Assembly (NCBI RefSeq): GCF_003050615.1
Contig: NZ_NWBU01000004.1
Coordinates: 248,001-312,000 of the forward strand
Reading direction: 5' to 3'
Length of the DNA: 64,000 nucleotides
From: Sphingomonas oleivorans
GTDB lineage: Bacteria > Pseudomonadota > Alphaproteobacteria > Sphingomonadales > Sphingomonadaceae
Shown here one piece after another: positions 1 through 7,970 of this stretch (positions are counted from its first letter, which is position 1; the number at the start of each line of letters is the position of its first letter). The notes under the pieces were generated by a model. The model was not told where the DNA came from. It worked only from the letters and a program-made list of their open reading frames with translations, and did no database searches. The translations under genes and the position numbers were made by a program.

Positions 1-313
1 GCCATTCCCCGGCCACCACGCCTTTCATCAGATCGAGAGCAAGGAACCCCATCGCGAGCATGCGGAACCAGAGCGAGCTTCTGGCCGGCATGTCAGCGCG
101 AAGCGAGGCCGTCAGCATCATGAAGATGCTCATGACGCCGAACATGATCGATGAAAGGAGCGTGTCCGCCCGGTGGAAGCCATCCAGTGCGGCGATGAAC
201 CAGAATAGCCGCGACACCGCATATTGGCTTTGGCGCGTCAGTTGGCAGAATTTGATGATGAGCGGCACGAACAATGTCTTGCCGATCCAGAGGTCCAGCT
301 TGGTCAGGAGCAT
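1..313 (-). CDS. Membrane protein, partial (C-terminus outside window)
   Basis: The reverse strand reads open from an ATG at 313 to the window edge, giving the first 104 residues of a longer protein. It starts MLLTKLDLWIGKTLFVPLII and has hydrophobic stretches at about residues 10-22, 52-68 and 85-100, so it looks like a membrane protein. I do not recognise a family. The upstream 160 bases, to the fumarase stop at 475, hold no gene. The call rests on the open frame, the hydrophobic pattern and codon use like the neighbours. The product and its partners cannot be judged from this fragment. Confidence 0.55.
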   Translation of the reverse strand, partial: MLLTKLDLWIGKTLFVPLIIKFCQLTRQSQYAVSRLFWFIAALDGFHRADTLLSSIMFGVMSIFMMLTASLRADMPARSSLWFRMLAMGFLALDLMKGVVAGEW

Positions 314-435
314 CCGATCGCCCTTACAGGGATATGCCGACGTCGCGCCACCCCCGCACATCAATCGCGCTGAACTTACTCAATCATCCATTCGGATGGC
401 GCCCCTGGCCGAAATCGGGCCTTGGAGGGCGCCAT

Positions 436-459
436 GGATCCCCGCCTCCGCGGGGATCC
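436..459 (-). terminator. Hairpin downstream of the class I fumarase gene
   Basis: Ten-base arms ggatccccgc and gcggggatcc are separated by ctcc. The hairpin lies 16 bases past the fumarase stop. There is no T-run, so it may be a transcript-stabilising palindrome rather than a true intrinsic terminator. Its core (cccgcct-cgcgggg) resembles the hairpin after nrdB at 5481-5516, which suggests one intergenic repeat family. Confidence 0.5.
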
Positions 460-474
460 CGATTTGGCTCAAGC

Positions 475-1992
475 TCAGGCCTGCTCCAGCGCCTTCATCT
501 TCGCGATCTTCTCGCGCCACACCAGCGGCGCCGTATGGTGGACGCTGGTGCCCTCGCTATCCACCGCGACCGTCACCGGCATGTCCTTGACGTCGAATTC
601 GTAGATCGCCTCCATGCCGAGATCCTCGAAGCCGACGACCTTCGCGCCCTTGATCGCGCGCGCGACCAGATAGGCCGCACCGCCCACTGCCATCAGATAG
701 GCGGATTTGGCCTGACTGATCGCCTCGATCGCCGCCGGCCCGCGCTCGGCCTTGCCGACCATCGCCAGCAGCCCCTGGTCGAGCATCATCTTGGTGAACT
801 TGTCCATCCGCGTCGCGGTCGTCGGGCCCGCAGGCCCCACCACCTCGCCCGGGATCGGATCGACCGGGCCGACATAATAAATGACGCGGCCCTTGAACTC
901 GACGGGAAGCTCCTCGCTCTTCGCCAGCATGTCCTGGATGCGCTTGTGTGCCGCGTCGCGCCCGGTCAGCATCTTGCCGTTCAGGAGCAACCGGTCGCCC
1001 GGCTTCCAGCTCGCGACCACCTCGGGCGTCAGAGTATCGAGATCGACGCGGATCGCCTCCTTGGACGGCGCCCATTCCACCTTGGGCCATTCATCCAGGC
1101 TCGGCGGCTCCAGATAGGCCGGCCCCGATCCGTCGAGATGGAAATGGGCGTGGCGCGTCGCCGCGCAATTGGGGATCATCGCGACGGGCTTGGACGCCGC
1201 ATGCGTCGGCCAGTCGAATATCTTGACGTCGAGAATGGTGGCGAGCCCGCCCAGCCCCTGCGCCCCGATGCCGAGCGCATTGACCTTGTCGAAAATCTCG
1301 ATGCGCAATTCCTCGATCTTGTTCTGCGGCCCCCGCGCCTTGAGCTGCGCCATGTCGATATCGCCCATCAGCGATTCCTTGGCGAGCAGCATCGCCTTTT
1401 CCGCCGTGCCGCCGATGCCGATGCCCAGCATGCCCGGCGGGCACCAGCCGGCGCCCATCTGCGGCACCATCTCCAGCACCCAGTCGAGGATCGAATCCGA
1501 CGGGTTCAGCATCTTGAACTTGGACTTATTCTCCGATCCGCCGCCCTTGGCCGCGACCGTCACCTCGACATGATGGCCGGGCACCATCTCGACATGGAGG
1601 ACGGACGGCGTGTTGTCCTTGGTGTTGACGCGCGAGAAGGCCGGATCCTTCAGGATCGAGGCGCGCAACCGGTTCTCGGGATGGAGATAGGCGCGCCGCA
1701 CGCCTTCATCGACGACCTCTTGGAGGCTCCTGTCGGACTCCAGCCGGCACGCCTGCCCCCATTTGACGAAGATGGTGACGATGCCCGTATCCTGGCAGAT
1801 CGGGCGATGCCCCTCCGCGCACATGCGGCTGTTGGTCAATATCTGCGCGATCGCATCCTTGGCCGCCGGGCTCTCCTCCGCCTCATAAGCGGCGCCCAGC
1901 GCACGGATATAGTCCATCGGATGATAGTAAGAGATGAACTGAAGCGCGTCCGCCACGCTCTCGATCAGATCGGCTTCCTTGATGGTGATCAT
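475..1992 (-). CDS. fumA: Fumarate hydratase, class I (iron-sulfur)
   Basis: This is a 505-residue class I fumarase, the oxygen-sensitive [4Fe-4S] enzyme that interconverts fumarate and malate in the TCA cycle in the cytoplasm. Cysteine-bearing family motifs are visible: MCAEGHRPICQDTGI near residue 57, GAGWCPPGMLGIG near 183 and IPNCAATRH near 276. The C-terminal beta domain carries the VGPAGPTTATRMD stretch near 390. Length fits the single-chain bacterial form. The start at 1992 (MITIKEADLIES) matches the family N-terminus. A class II fumarase (fumC) lies at 17692-19080, so the organism has both types; in many bacteria the heat- and oxygen-stable class II enzyme backs up class I under iron or oxidative stress. 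Function is firm; fumA versus fumB naming is arbitrary here. Confidence 0.95.
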   Translation of the reverse strand: MITIKEADLIESVADALQFISYYHPMDYIRALGAAYEAEESPAAKDAIAQILTNSRMCAEGHRPICQDTGIVTIFVKWGQACRLESDRSLQEVVDEGVRRAYLHPENRLRASILKDPAFSRVNTKDNTPSVLHVEMVPGHHVEVTVAAKGGGSENKSKFKMLNPSDSILDWVLEMVPQMGAGWCPPGMLGIGIGGTAEKAMLLAKESLMGDIDMAQLKARGPQNKIEELRIEIFDKVNALGIGAQGLGGLATILDVKIFDWPTHAASKPVAMIPNCAATRHAHFHLDGSGPAYLEPPSLDEWPKVEWAPSKEAIRVDLDTLTPEVVASWKPGDRLLLNGKMLTGRDAAHKRIQDMLAKSEELPVEFKGRVIYYVGPVDPIPGEVVGPAGPTTATRMDKFTKMMLDQGLLAMVGKAERGPAAIEAISQAKSAYLMAVGGAAYLVARAIKGAKVVGFEDLGMEAIYEFDVKDMPVTVAVDSEGTSVHHTAPLVWREKIAKMKALEQA

Positions 1993-2133
1993 GGCCTAAG
2001 CGCCTCCCCCGCGTGAAAATTTCATCGCCGCAATACGCCCTCCGGGCGCGCAATCCAACCGATACCCGCCATGTCCAGTCCCCTAAGCGACCTCCGCAAA
2101 AAATTTATCGCTTGCGTCAGAGTCAGCGTCCAA

Positions 2134-2149
2134 GCACTATCTCTGGTGT
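2134..2149. promoter_or_regulatory. Possible NrdR box (weaker copy)
   Basis: The sequence gcactatctctggtgt resembles the NrdR box (outer CAC and GTG with an A/T-rich core), about 195 bases before the nrdA start. It is less symmetrical than the copy at 2192-2207. The two centres are about 58 bases apart, whereas NrdR boxes often sit about three helical turns apart, so the pairing is uncertain. Confidence 0.35.
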
Positions 2150-2191
2150 TCGCCGCAGGGGCCGGCAACAAGATTGAGTTACTGCCATCAC

Positions 2192-2207
2192 GGCACCATA
2201 TGGTGCC
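2192..2207. promoter_or_regulatory. Palindromic NrdR-like box upstream of nrdA
   Basis: The 16 bases ggcaccatatggtgcc form a perfect palindrome with the CAC-6-GTG layout of the NrdR box, 137 bases before nrdA. NrdR represses ribonucleotide reductase genes in most bacteria, so a site here is expected. The rest of the 352-base gap between the fumarase and nrdA shows no gene. No nrdR gene is in the window. Confidence 0.5.
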
Positions 2208-2344
2208 ATGAAACCACCGACCCGTAGCATGCGGGGAGGGAGGGATTCTTGCGGTCTCAATCCGGCCCTTCGGTGATAGGCTCGGGCGGCACCGCCCCGA
2301 GTCGAACGTAACAGGAACAGCAACTGGCTAAGGGGGTTTGGCAG

Positions 2345-4246
2345 ATGGACCTTTCCGGTAGCAGCGAAGTGGGCGTAAACGACGTGGCGACATTGTTGGA
2401 CATTCCCGCAGCCCAGCAGGCGGCGGCATCTTCCTCGGATCAGGGCGCGCGTCCGCTGCCCTTCTCGCTGGAGGTCGATCATGGCCGCGATGCGCTCCTC
2501 ACTGATTTCGGCAAGGAGACGCTGAAGGACCGCTATCTTCTGCCGGGCGAAAGCTATCAGGATCTGTTCGTCCGCGTGGCCTCCGCCTATGCCGACGATC
2601 AGGATCATGCCCAGCGCATCTACGACTATATTTCGCGTCTCTGGTTCATGCCGGCGACGCCGGTGCTGTCGAACGGCGGCACGGGGCGCGGGCTCCCCAT
2701 CTCCTGCTATCTGAATTCGGTCGACGACAGCCTGAACGGCATCGTCAACACCTGGAACGAGAATGTCTGGCTGGCCTCGCGCGGCGGCGGCATCGGCACC
2801 TATTGGGGCGCAGTGCGCGGCATTGGCGAGCCGGTCGGCCTCAACGGCAAGACGAGCGGCATCATTCCCTTCGTCCGCGTGATGGATTCACTGACGCTCG
2901 CGATCAGCCAGGGCTCGCTCCGCCGCGGCTCCGCCGCCTGCTATCTCGACGTCAGCCATCCGGAGATCGAGGAGTTTCTCGAGATCCGCAAGCCCTCGGG
3001 CGACTTCAACCGCAAGGCGCTCAACCTCCACCATGGCGTGCTCTTGACGGACGAGTTCATGGAGGCGGTGCGCGACGGCCGCAGCTTCGACCTCAAATCC
3101 CCCAAGGACGGCTCGAAGCGCGGCGAGGTCGATGCGCGCTCGCTCTTCCAGAAGCTGGTCGAGACCCGGCTTGCCACCGGCGAACCCTATATCGTGTTCG
3201 TCGATCAGGTGAACCGGACGATGCCCAAGCATCATCGTGATCTGGGGCTGAAGGTCTCCACCTCCAATCTCTGCTCGGAAATCACGCTGCCGACGGGCCG
3301 CGACCATCTCGGCCAGGACCGTACCGCCGTCTGCTGCCTCTCCTCGCTCAATCTCGAGACGTGGGACCAGTGGCATGGCGACAAGCAGTTCATCGAGGAT
3401 GTGATGCGCTTCCTCGACAATGTGCTGCAGGACTATATCGACCGCGCGCCGGAGGAGATGGCCCGCGCCAAATATTCCGCCTCGCGCGAGCGTTCGGTGG
3501 GCCTGGGCGTGATGGGCTTCCACAGCTTCCTGCAAGCGCGCGGCCTGCCCTTCGAAGGCGCCATGGCCAAGTCGTGGAACCTCAAGATCTTCAAGCATAT
3601 CAATGCCAAGGTGAACGAGGCGTCGATGCTGCTCGCGCATGAGCGCGGCCCCTGCCCGGACGCTGCCGACATGGGCGTGATGGAGCGTTTCTCCTGCAAG
3701 ATGGCGATCGCGCCCACTGCCTCGATCAGCATCATCTGCGGCGGCACCTCGGCCTGCATCGAGCCGATCCCGGCCAATATCTATACGCACAAGACGCTGT
3801 CGGGCAGCTTCTCGGTCAAGAATCCCTATCTCGAAAAGCTGCTGATCGAGAAGTCGAAGAATAGCGACGCCGTCTGGGCCACGATCCTCGAGCGCGGCGG
3901 CTCGGTCCAGCATCTCGAATTCCTGACGCAGGAAGAGAAGGACTGTTTCAAGACCAGCTTCGAGATCGACCAGCGCTGGCTGCTCGAGCTCGCGGCGGAC
4001 CGCACGCCCTATATCGATCAGGCGCAGTCGCTCAATCTCTTCATCCCGGCGGATGTCGAGAAATGGGATCTTCTGATGCTCCACTTCCGCGCCTGGGAAC
4101 TCGGCATCAAGTCGCTTTACTATCTGCGTTCCAAATCGATCCAGCGCGCCGGCTTCGCGGGCGGTGTCGAGGCGGACAACACGCCCGACCTGCGCAAGAT
4201 CCAGGTCGAGACGACCGACTATGACGAGTGCCTCGCCTGCCAATGA
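2345..4246 (+). CDS. nrdA: Ribonucleoside-diphosphate reductase, class I, large (alpha) subunit
   Basis: The 633-residue protein is the catalytic subunit that reduces ribonucleotides to deoxyribonucleotides with NrdB as radical donor. The active-site cysteines are visible: PISCYLNS near residue 119, SNLCSEI near 310 (with the conserved Asn and Glu) and VCCLSSLNLE near 330. The C-terminus CLACQ carries the swinging redox pair. The protein is shorter than E. coli NrdA. The barrel begins after about 45 unstructured residues, and I see no N-terminal ATP-cone, the usual allosteric activity switch; NrdB also lacks one. The gene is preceded by NrdR-like palindromes and followed by nrdB after 163 bases containing paired hairpins. 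The start at 2345 follows a G-rich Shine-Dalgarno-like tract. The class I assignment is supported by the adjacent NrdB. Confidence 0.95.
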   Translation: MDLSGSSEVGVNDVATLLDIPAAQQAAASSSDQGARPLPFSLEVDHGRDALLTDFGKETLKDRYLLPGESYQDLFVRVASAYADDQDHAQRIYDYISRLWFMPATPVLSNGGTGRGLPISCYLNSVDDSLNGIVNTWNENVWLASRGGGIGTYWGAVRGIGEPVGLNGKTSGIIPFVRVMDSLTLAISQGSLRRGSAACYLDVSHPEIEEFLEIRKPSGDFNRKALNLHHGVLLTDEFMEAVRDGRSFDLKSPKDGSKRGEVDARSLFQKLVETRLATGEPYIVFVDQVNRTMPKHHRDLGLKVSTSNLCSEITLPTGRDHLGQDRTAVCCLSSLNLETWDQWHGDKQFIEDVMRFLDNVLQDYIDRAPEEMARAKYSASRERSVGLGVMGFHSFLQARGLPFEGAMAKSWNLKIFKHINAKVNEASMLLAHERGPCPDAADMGVMERFSCKMAIAPTASISIICGGTSACIEPIPANIYTHKTLSGSFSVKNPYLEKLLIEKSKNSDAVWATILERGGSVQHLEFLTQEEKDCFKTSFEIDQRWLLELAADRTPYIDQAQSLNLFIPADVEKWDLLMLHFRAWELGIKSLYYLRSKSIQRAGFAGGVEADNTPDLRKIQVETTDYDECLACQ

Positions 4247-4254
4247 CCGAAAAG

Positions 4255-4391
4255 CCCTCTCCCCTCGGGGGAGAGGGTTGGGTGAGGGCGCGCGAGCGCT
4301 GAGCGAGCGTCCCGCCCTCTCCTCCCATGCCGGTTTCGAACGGCGGCACCGCCCGCCGCCTCCCAATCCCGCCCTCTCCGCCAGGAGAGGG
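4255..4391. repeat. Paired hairpins in the nrdA-nrdB intergenic region
   Basis: Two related palindromes bracket the nrdA-nrdB gap. One has arms ccctctcccc and ggggagaggg at 4255-4277; the other has ccctctcc and ggagaggg at 4372-4391. The sequence between is also C/G biased. This layout is that of a REP/BIME-type intergenic element. It could protect the nrdA mRNA end or reduce nrdB transcription. It lacks the T-run of a terminator. Confidence 0.6.
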
Positions 4392-4409
4392 AAGTAAGGA
4401 CCGCCCCCT

Positions 4410-5462
4410 ATGCCTCTCCTTCAGGCTTCCCGCACCTACAAGCCCTTCGAATATCCCTGGGCGTTCGAATATTGGAAGCGCCAGCAGCAGCTCCACTGGC
4501 TGCCCGAAGAAGTGCCCTTGGGCGAGGATTGCCGCGACTGGGCGCAGAAGCTCACCGATCATGAGCGCAATCTGCTGACGCAGATCTTCCGCTTCTTCAC
4601 CCAGGCCGATGTCGAGGTGCAGGATTGCTACCACGAAAAATATGGCCGCGTGTTCAAGCCGACCGAGGTCAAGATGATGCTGACCGCGTTCAGCAACATG
4701 GAGACGGTCCACATCGCCGCCTACAGCCATCTGCTCGACACGATCGGCATGCCTGAAACCGAATATTCGGCCTTCCTCCAATATAAGGAGATGAAGGATA
4801 AGCATGACTATCTGGCGACCTTCGGCGTCGACAGCGACGAGGATATTGCGCGCACGCTCGCCATGTTCGGCGGCTTCACCGAGGGGCTTCAGCTCTTCGC
4901 CAGCTTCGCGATGCTGATGAACTTTCCGCGCTTCAACAAGATGAAGGGCATGGGCCAGATCGTCACCTGGTCGGTGCGCGACGAGAGCCTCCATTGCGAG
5001 GGCATCGTCCGCCTGTTCCATGCCTTCGTGAAGGAGCGCAACTGCCTCACGCCTGCGGTGAAGGAAGATATTCTCGACATGTGCCAGAAGACGGTGCGGA
5101 TGGAGGATGCCTTCATCGATCTCGTCTTCGAAATGGGCCCGGTGCCGGGGATGACGCCCAAGGACATCAAGAAATATGTCCGCTACATCGCCGACTGGCG
5201 GCTGGGCCAGCTGGGTCTCAAGCCGATCTACATGATCGAGGACCATCCCCTCCCCTGGCTCGCCCCGCTGTTGAACGGCGTCGAGCATGCCAATTTCTTC
5301 GAGACGCGCGCCACCGAATATTCGAAGGCGGCGACGCGTGGCCAGTGGAGCGACGTCTGGGACGCCTTCGACCGCCGCAAGGCCGCCGGCAAGGCCCAGA
5401 TCGCCAACGAGGACGCGGCCGAGGGCGGCCTGTTCGGCCATGCCGGCGTAGCGGCGGAGTAA
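4410..5462 (+). CDS. nrdB: Ribonucleoside-diphosphate reductase, class I, small (beta) subunit
   Basis: The 350-residue ferritin-like protein holds the metal centre and tyrosyl radical for NrdA. The motif METVHIAAYSHLL near residue 97 gives the metal-ligand Glu and His and the radical Tyr with the spacing of E. coli E115/H118/Y122. Other ligands fit at DVEVQDCYHEKY (near 67) and VRDESLHCEGI (near 190). The Tyr is present, so this is a conventional radical-bearing beta subunit rather than a Tyr-lacking class Ic form. The N-terminus is short, leaving no room for an ATP-cone. The start at 4410 is preceded by aagga. It is co-directional with nrdA and probably co-transcribed through the paired-hairpin element. 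Confidence 0.95.
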   Translation: MPLLQASRTYKPFEYPWAFEYWKRQQQLHWLPEEVPLGEDCRDWAQKLTDHERNLLTQIFRFFTQADVEVQDCYHEKYGRVFKPTEVKMMLTAFSNMETVHIAAYSHLLDTIGMPETEYSAFLQYKEMKDKHDYLATFGVDSDEDIARTLAMFGGFTEGLQLFASFAMLMNFPRFNKMKGMGQIVTWSVRDESLHCEGIVRLFHAFVKERNCLTPAVKEDILDMCQKTVRMEDAFIDLVFEMGPVPGMTPKDIKKYVRYIADWRLGQLGLKPIYMIEDHPLPWLAPLLNGVEHANFFETRATEYSKAATRGQWSDVWDAFDRRKAAGKAQIANEDAAEGGLFGHAGVAAE

Positions 5463-5480
5463 GCCAAACCGCAATATCCC

Positions 5481-5516
5481 ATCCCGTCGCCCCTGCCTGC
5501 GCGGGGGCGACGGGAT
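5481..5516 (+). terminator. Strong hairpin after nrdB
   Basis: Thirteen-base arms (atcccgtcgcccc and ggggcgacgggat) fold around a ten-base loop, 18 bases past the nrdB stop. There is no T-run. It is the likely 3' end of the nrdAB transcript, or a member of the same palindrome family as 436-459. The next 190 bases, to the KTSC gene, hold no convincing gene. Confidence 0.55.
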
Positions 5517-5707
5517 TGGCCTGGCAAACGGCCAACTCTCTCCCTCCGCTTCACCGCGCCCCGCAGGAACCTCGCGGCCATGCGCTTCGTTCGAAACCTC
5601 CCTTGCTCAGGAGGATAGACGTGAACGAAGCCAGTCCCGCCGGGGAGAAGGGGCGCCGCGCCGCGCCCACGCACCGGCGCGCCACCCACGTCTGACCGCC
5701 GCCTATC

Positions 5708-5941
5708 ATGCGCGCGCTGCGCTCCTCCGTCATTCGCAGCTTCAATCATGATGCCGCGCGGCGGCGGCTGGAAATCCTCTTCGTGAACGGCCGACGCTAT
5801 GTCTATCATGGCGTTCCGGCCCGCATCGCCGCAGCGTTCGCCGCGGCCTCTTCGGCCGGCGCCTATTTCAACAGCCATATTCGCGACCGATATCGCCACA
5901 CGCACCTGCGCAAATCCGTCTCTCCGATGAACGGCATGTAG
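5708..5941 (+). CDS. KTSC domain-containing protein
   Basis: This is a small 77-residue protein that is nearly all KTSC domain, a short domain named for its occurrence at the C-terminus of some lysyl-tRNA synthetases and also found as stand-alone bacterial proteins. The visible signature is the run from SSVIRSFNHD (near 6) through YVYHGVP (near 31) to FNSHIRDRY (near 54). The function of stand-alone copies is not established; a nucleic-acid-related role is only a guess. It is monocistronic as far as can be seen, with 245 bases from nrdB and 68 bases to the next gene. No signal peptide is seen. Confidence 0.75.
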   Translation: MRALRSSVIRSFNHDAARRRLEILFVNGRRYVYHGVPARIAAAFAAASSAGAYFNSHIRDRYRHTHLRKSVSPMNGM

Positions 5942-6009
5942 TCTGCGGTTCACGCAACCGTAGCTATTCCACGCCGTTGTGCCGCCACCGGAATGTTAGG
6001 AGATGCATT

Positions 6010-6489
6010 ATGCGCAAGTTCGTCATCGCCGCCGCGCTGGCGGCCGTCGCCACCCCATCCGCTCCCCTGCTGGCCGATCCGCCGGGCTGGGCGCCGGCGC
6101 ATGGCCAGCGCGACAAGGACTATCGCAAGGCGCAGAAAGAATGGCGCAAGGAGCGCCGCGAGGCGTGGCGCGATTATGGCCGCTACGACTATAACCGCGT
6201 CGATCCGCGCTATGGCAGCTATCATGCGGACCGCTATTATCGCGACGGCCGCTATTATGAGCCGCGCCGCCTTTCCTACAATGATCGCATCTATCGCGGG
6301 CAGGATGGCCGCTATTATTGCCGCCGCTCGGATGGCACCACCGGCCTCATCATCGGCGGGATCGGCGGCGGCGCGCTCGGCAACATCATCGCGCCGGGCG
6401 GCTCCAAGACGCTGGGCACCATCCTCGGCGCGGGCGCCGGCGCGCTGATCGGCCGGGCGATCGATCGCGACAATGTCCGCTGCCGCTGA
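6010..6489 (+). CDS. Exported glycine-zipper 2TM domain protein
   Basis: From the ATG at 6010 (preceded by taggaga) the product is 159 residues. A signal peptide covers about residues 1-22 ([19 protein letters not shown]). It is followed by a very charged, Tyr/Arg-rich linker and a C-terminal glycine-zipper segment (GLIIGGIGGGALGNIIAPGG) ending near GRAIDRDN. This resembles the 17-kDa surface antigen/glycine-zipper family of envelope proteins. In such proteins the zipper inserts in or spans a membrane, but no precise function is known. The frame can be extended upstream to 5977, but that would bury the signal peptide. Confidence 0.75.
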   Translation: MRKFVIAAALAAVATPSAPLLADPPGWAPAHGQRDKDYRKAQKEWRKERREAWRDYGRYDYNRVDPRYGSYHADRYYRDGRYYEPRRLSYNDRIYRGQDGRYYCRRSDGTTGLIIGGIGGGALGNIIAPGGSKTLGTILGAGAGALIGRAIDRDNVRCR

Positions 6490-6520
6490 CCGGACGGGCT
6501 GACCATGGCCGGGGGCAGGC

Positions 6521-7120
6521 TCAGCAATTCTGATATTTCCAGTTGCGCTGCTTGCCCTCGGCCATCCACTCTACCGCCTGCGCGATGCGTCGCGCGCGCG
6601 TCTCGGGCCGCTTGGCCTCGATCACCCATTCGACATATTCGCGCCGCTGCGATGGCGAAAAGCCGTCGAAGCTCGCTTGCGCGGGCGGGTTCGCGATCAG
6701 CGCCGCAGCAAGATCCTCCGGCGTTTCGAGCGGCGGCTTGGGATGTTTCAGCGGGCGCGGACGCTTCTCGCCCGTGGCGATGATCGCCGCCGCCTTGCGG
6801 ATCAGATCCGTCAGCGTCGCCGGATCAGGCAGGTCGCCGAGCGACATTATCCGGCCGAACTGACCCATGCCGCCCTTTTCCGCCCCGCCCTCGCCCGTCA
6901 CCTCCGCGCCGCGCCAGAAGCCGAAGATCGCATGCTCCTTGAATCCGGCCATCATGCACAAAATCTGGCCGCGATAGAGGAAGAAAGGCGAATTCCACTT
7001 GATCGCCTCCTCCGCCTCCGGGCAGGCGCCATGCACTGCCTCGCGCAAATGGCTCAGGATCGGCCGGGCGAAGGGCTGCGCCTTTTCGATATAGGCATCG
7101 ACGCGCGGATCGCGGGACAT
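6521..7120 (-). CDS. YdeI/DUF1801-type protein with OmdA-like C-terminus
   Basis: The 199-residue protein has an N-terminal DUF1801 fold (about 1-115, with IKWNSPFFLYRGQILCMMAGFKEH as the hydrophobic core) and a C-terminal bacteriocin-protection/OmdA-like half with the motif PSQRREYVEWVIEAKRPETR near 155-175. YdeI relatives are small cytosolic proteins. In Bacillus one is linked to tolerance of antimicrobial peptides, but the biochemical role is unknown. It is transcribed against both neighbours. It is probably single-gene; its start at 7120 lies about 100 bases from the start of the divergent TauE-like gene. Confidence 0.75.
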   Translation of the reverse strand: MSRDPRVDAYIEKAQPFARPILSHLREAVHGACPEAEEAIKWNSPFFLYRGQILCMMAGFKEHAIFGFWRGAEVTGEGGAEKGGMGQFGRIMSLGDLPDPATLTDLIRKAAAIIATGEKRPRPLKHPKPPLETPEDLAAALIANPPAQASFDGFSPSQRREYVEWVIEAKRPETRARRIAQAVEWMAEGKQRNWKYQNC

Positions 7121-7217
7121 GGGCGTGGACTCCCCGAAAGCGGAGCGCCGATCATCGCGCTACCCGCATCGCCGCGCAACCGCTTGCATCCGCCGGCCAG
7201 CCGGACGACAGAAAGCC

Positions 7218-7970
7218 ATGCCCACCGATCCGCTTTTCTACCTTGCCGCAATCCCCGCCGTGATCCTGCTCGGCCTGGGCAAGGGCGGCTTCGTCGGCAT
7301 GGGTTCGCTCGGCCTGCCGCTCCTCGCCCTGGCGATATCGCCGGTCGAAGCGGCGGCGATCCTGCTGCCGATCCTGATCGTGCAGGATGTGGTGGGCGTC
7401 TGGGCCTTCCGCCACGCTTGGGACAAGCATGTGCTGGCGGTCATGCTGCCGGGATCGCTGGTCGGCGTGGTGCTCGGCTATCTCTTCGCGGCGCAGGTGT
7501 CGGCGGCGGCGGTGATGGCGGTGCTGGGCGTCATCTCCATCCTCTTCGCCATCCAGCGGCTCTGGCAGCGGCGGGGCGGATCGGTCGCCGTATCGCGCCA
7601 TGCGCCCGGCTGGGTCGGCATGCTGCTGGGGGTGGGATCGGGCTTCACCAGCCAGATCGCCCATGCCGGCGCGCCGCCCTTCCAAATGTATGTGCTGCCC
7701 CGCCATCTGCCGCGCGACACGCTGGTCGGCACCACCGCCATCTTCTTCGCCACGACCAACTGGCTCAAGGTGCCGGCCTATATGGCGCTCGGCCAGTTCA
7801 CCAAGGCGCACCTGCTGGCAACGGCCGCGCTGCTCCCGGTAGCGATCGTCTCCACCTTCGCCGGCGTGCGGCTTGTCCGCCGCGTCTCGCCCGATCGCTT
7901 CTATACCGCCATCTACTGGCTGATGATCCTGGTCGGCGCCAAGCTGCTATGGGACGCGCTGGCCCATTAA
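7218..7970 (+). CDS. TauE/SafE-family sulfite or organosulfur exporter
   Basis: The 250-residue, very hydrophobic protein with about eight membrane segments belongs to the TauE/SafE (DUF81) family of inner-membrane anion exporters. The N-terminal GLGKGGFVGMGSLGLPLLAL and a mid-protein glycine-rich repeat (LGVGSGFTSQIAHAGAPPF) are the two family repeats. The substrate cannot be told from sequence; sulfite, sulfoacetate and other anions are all known in the family. The start at 7218 fits the first membrane segment; an in-frame extension to 7119 adds a polar, unlikely leader. Its TAA stop at 7968-7970 overlaps the TAA stop of the opposing cupin gene at 7967-7969. Confidence 0.85.
   Translation: MPTDPLFYLAAIPAVILLGLGKGGFVGMGSLGLPLLALAISPVEAAAILLPILIVQDVVGVWAFRHAWDKHVLAVMLPGSLVGVVLGYLFAAQVSAAAVMAVLGVISILFAIQRLWQRRGGSVAVSRHAPGWVGMLLGVGSGFTSQIAHAGAPPFQMYVLPRHLPRDTLVGTTAIFFATTNWLKVPAYMALGQFTKAHLLATAALLPVAIVSTFAGVRLVRRVSPDRFYTAIYWLMILVGAKLLWDALAH

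Noticed and set aside
274-2016. Long plus-strand open frame of 580 codons across the fumarase gene
   Set aside because: It is antisense to a clear class I fumarase, rich in Arg, His and Asp as GC-rich shadow frames are, and matches no family I know.
2888-4366. Minus-strand open frame of 492 codons across nrdA
   Set aside because: It is a shadow of nrdA with the skewed composition of an antisense frame; nrdA is certain.
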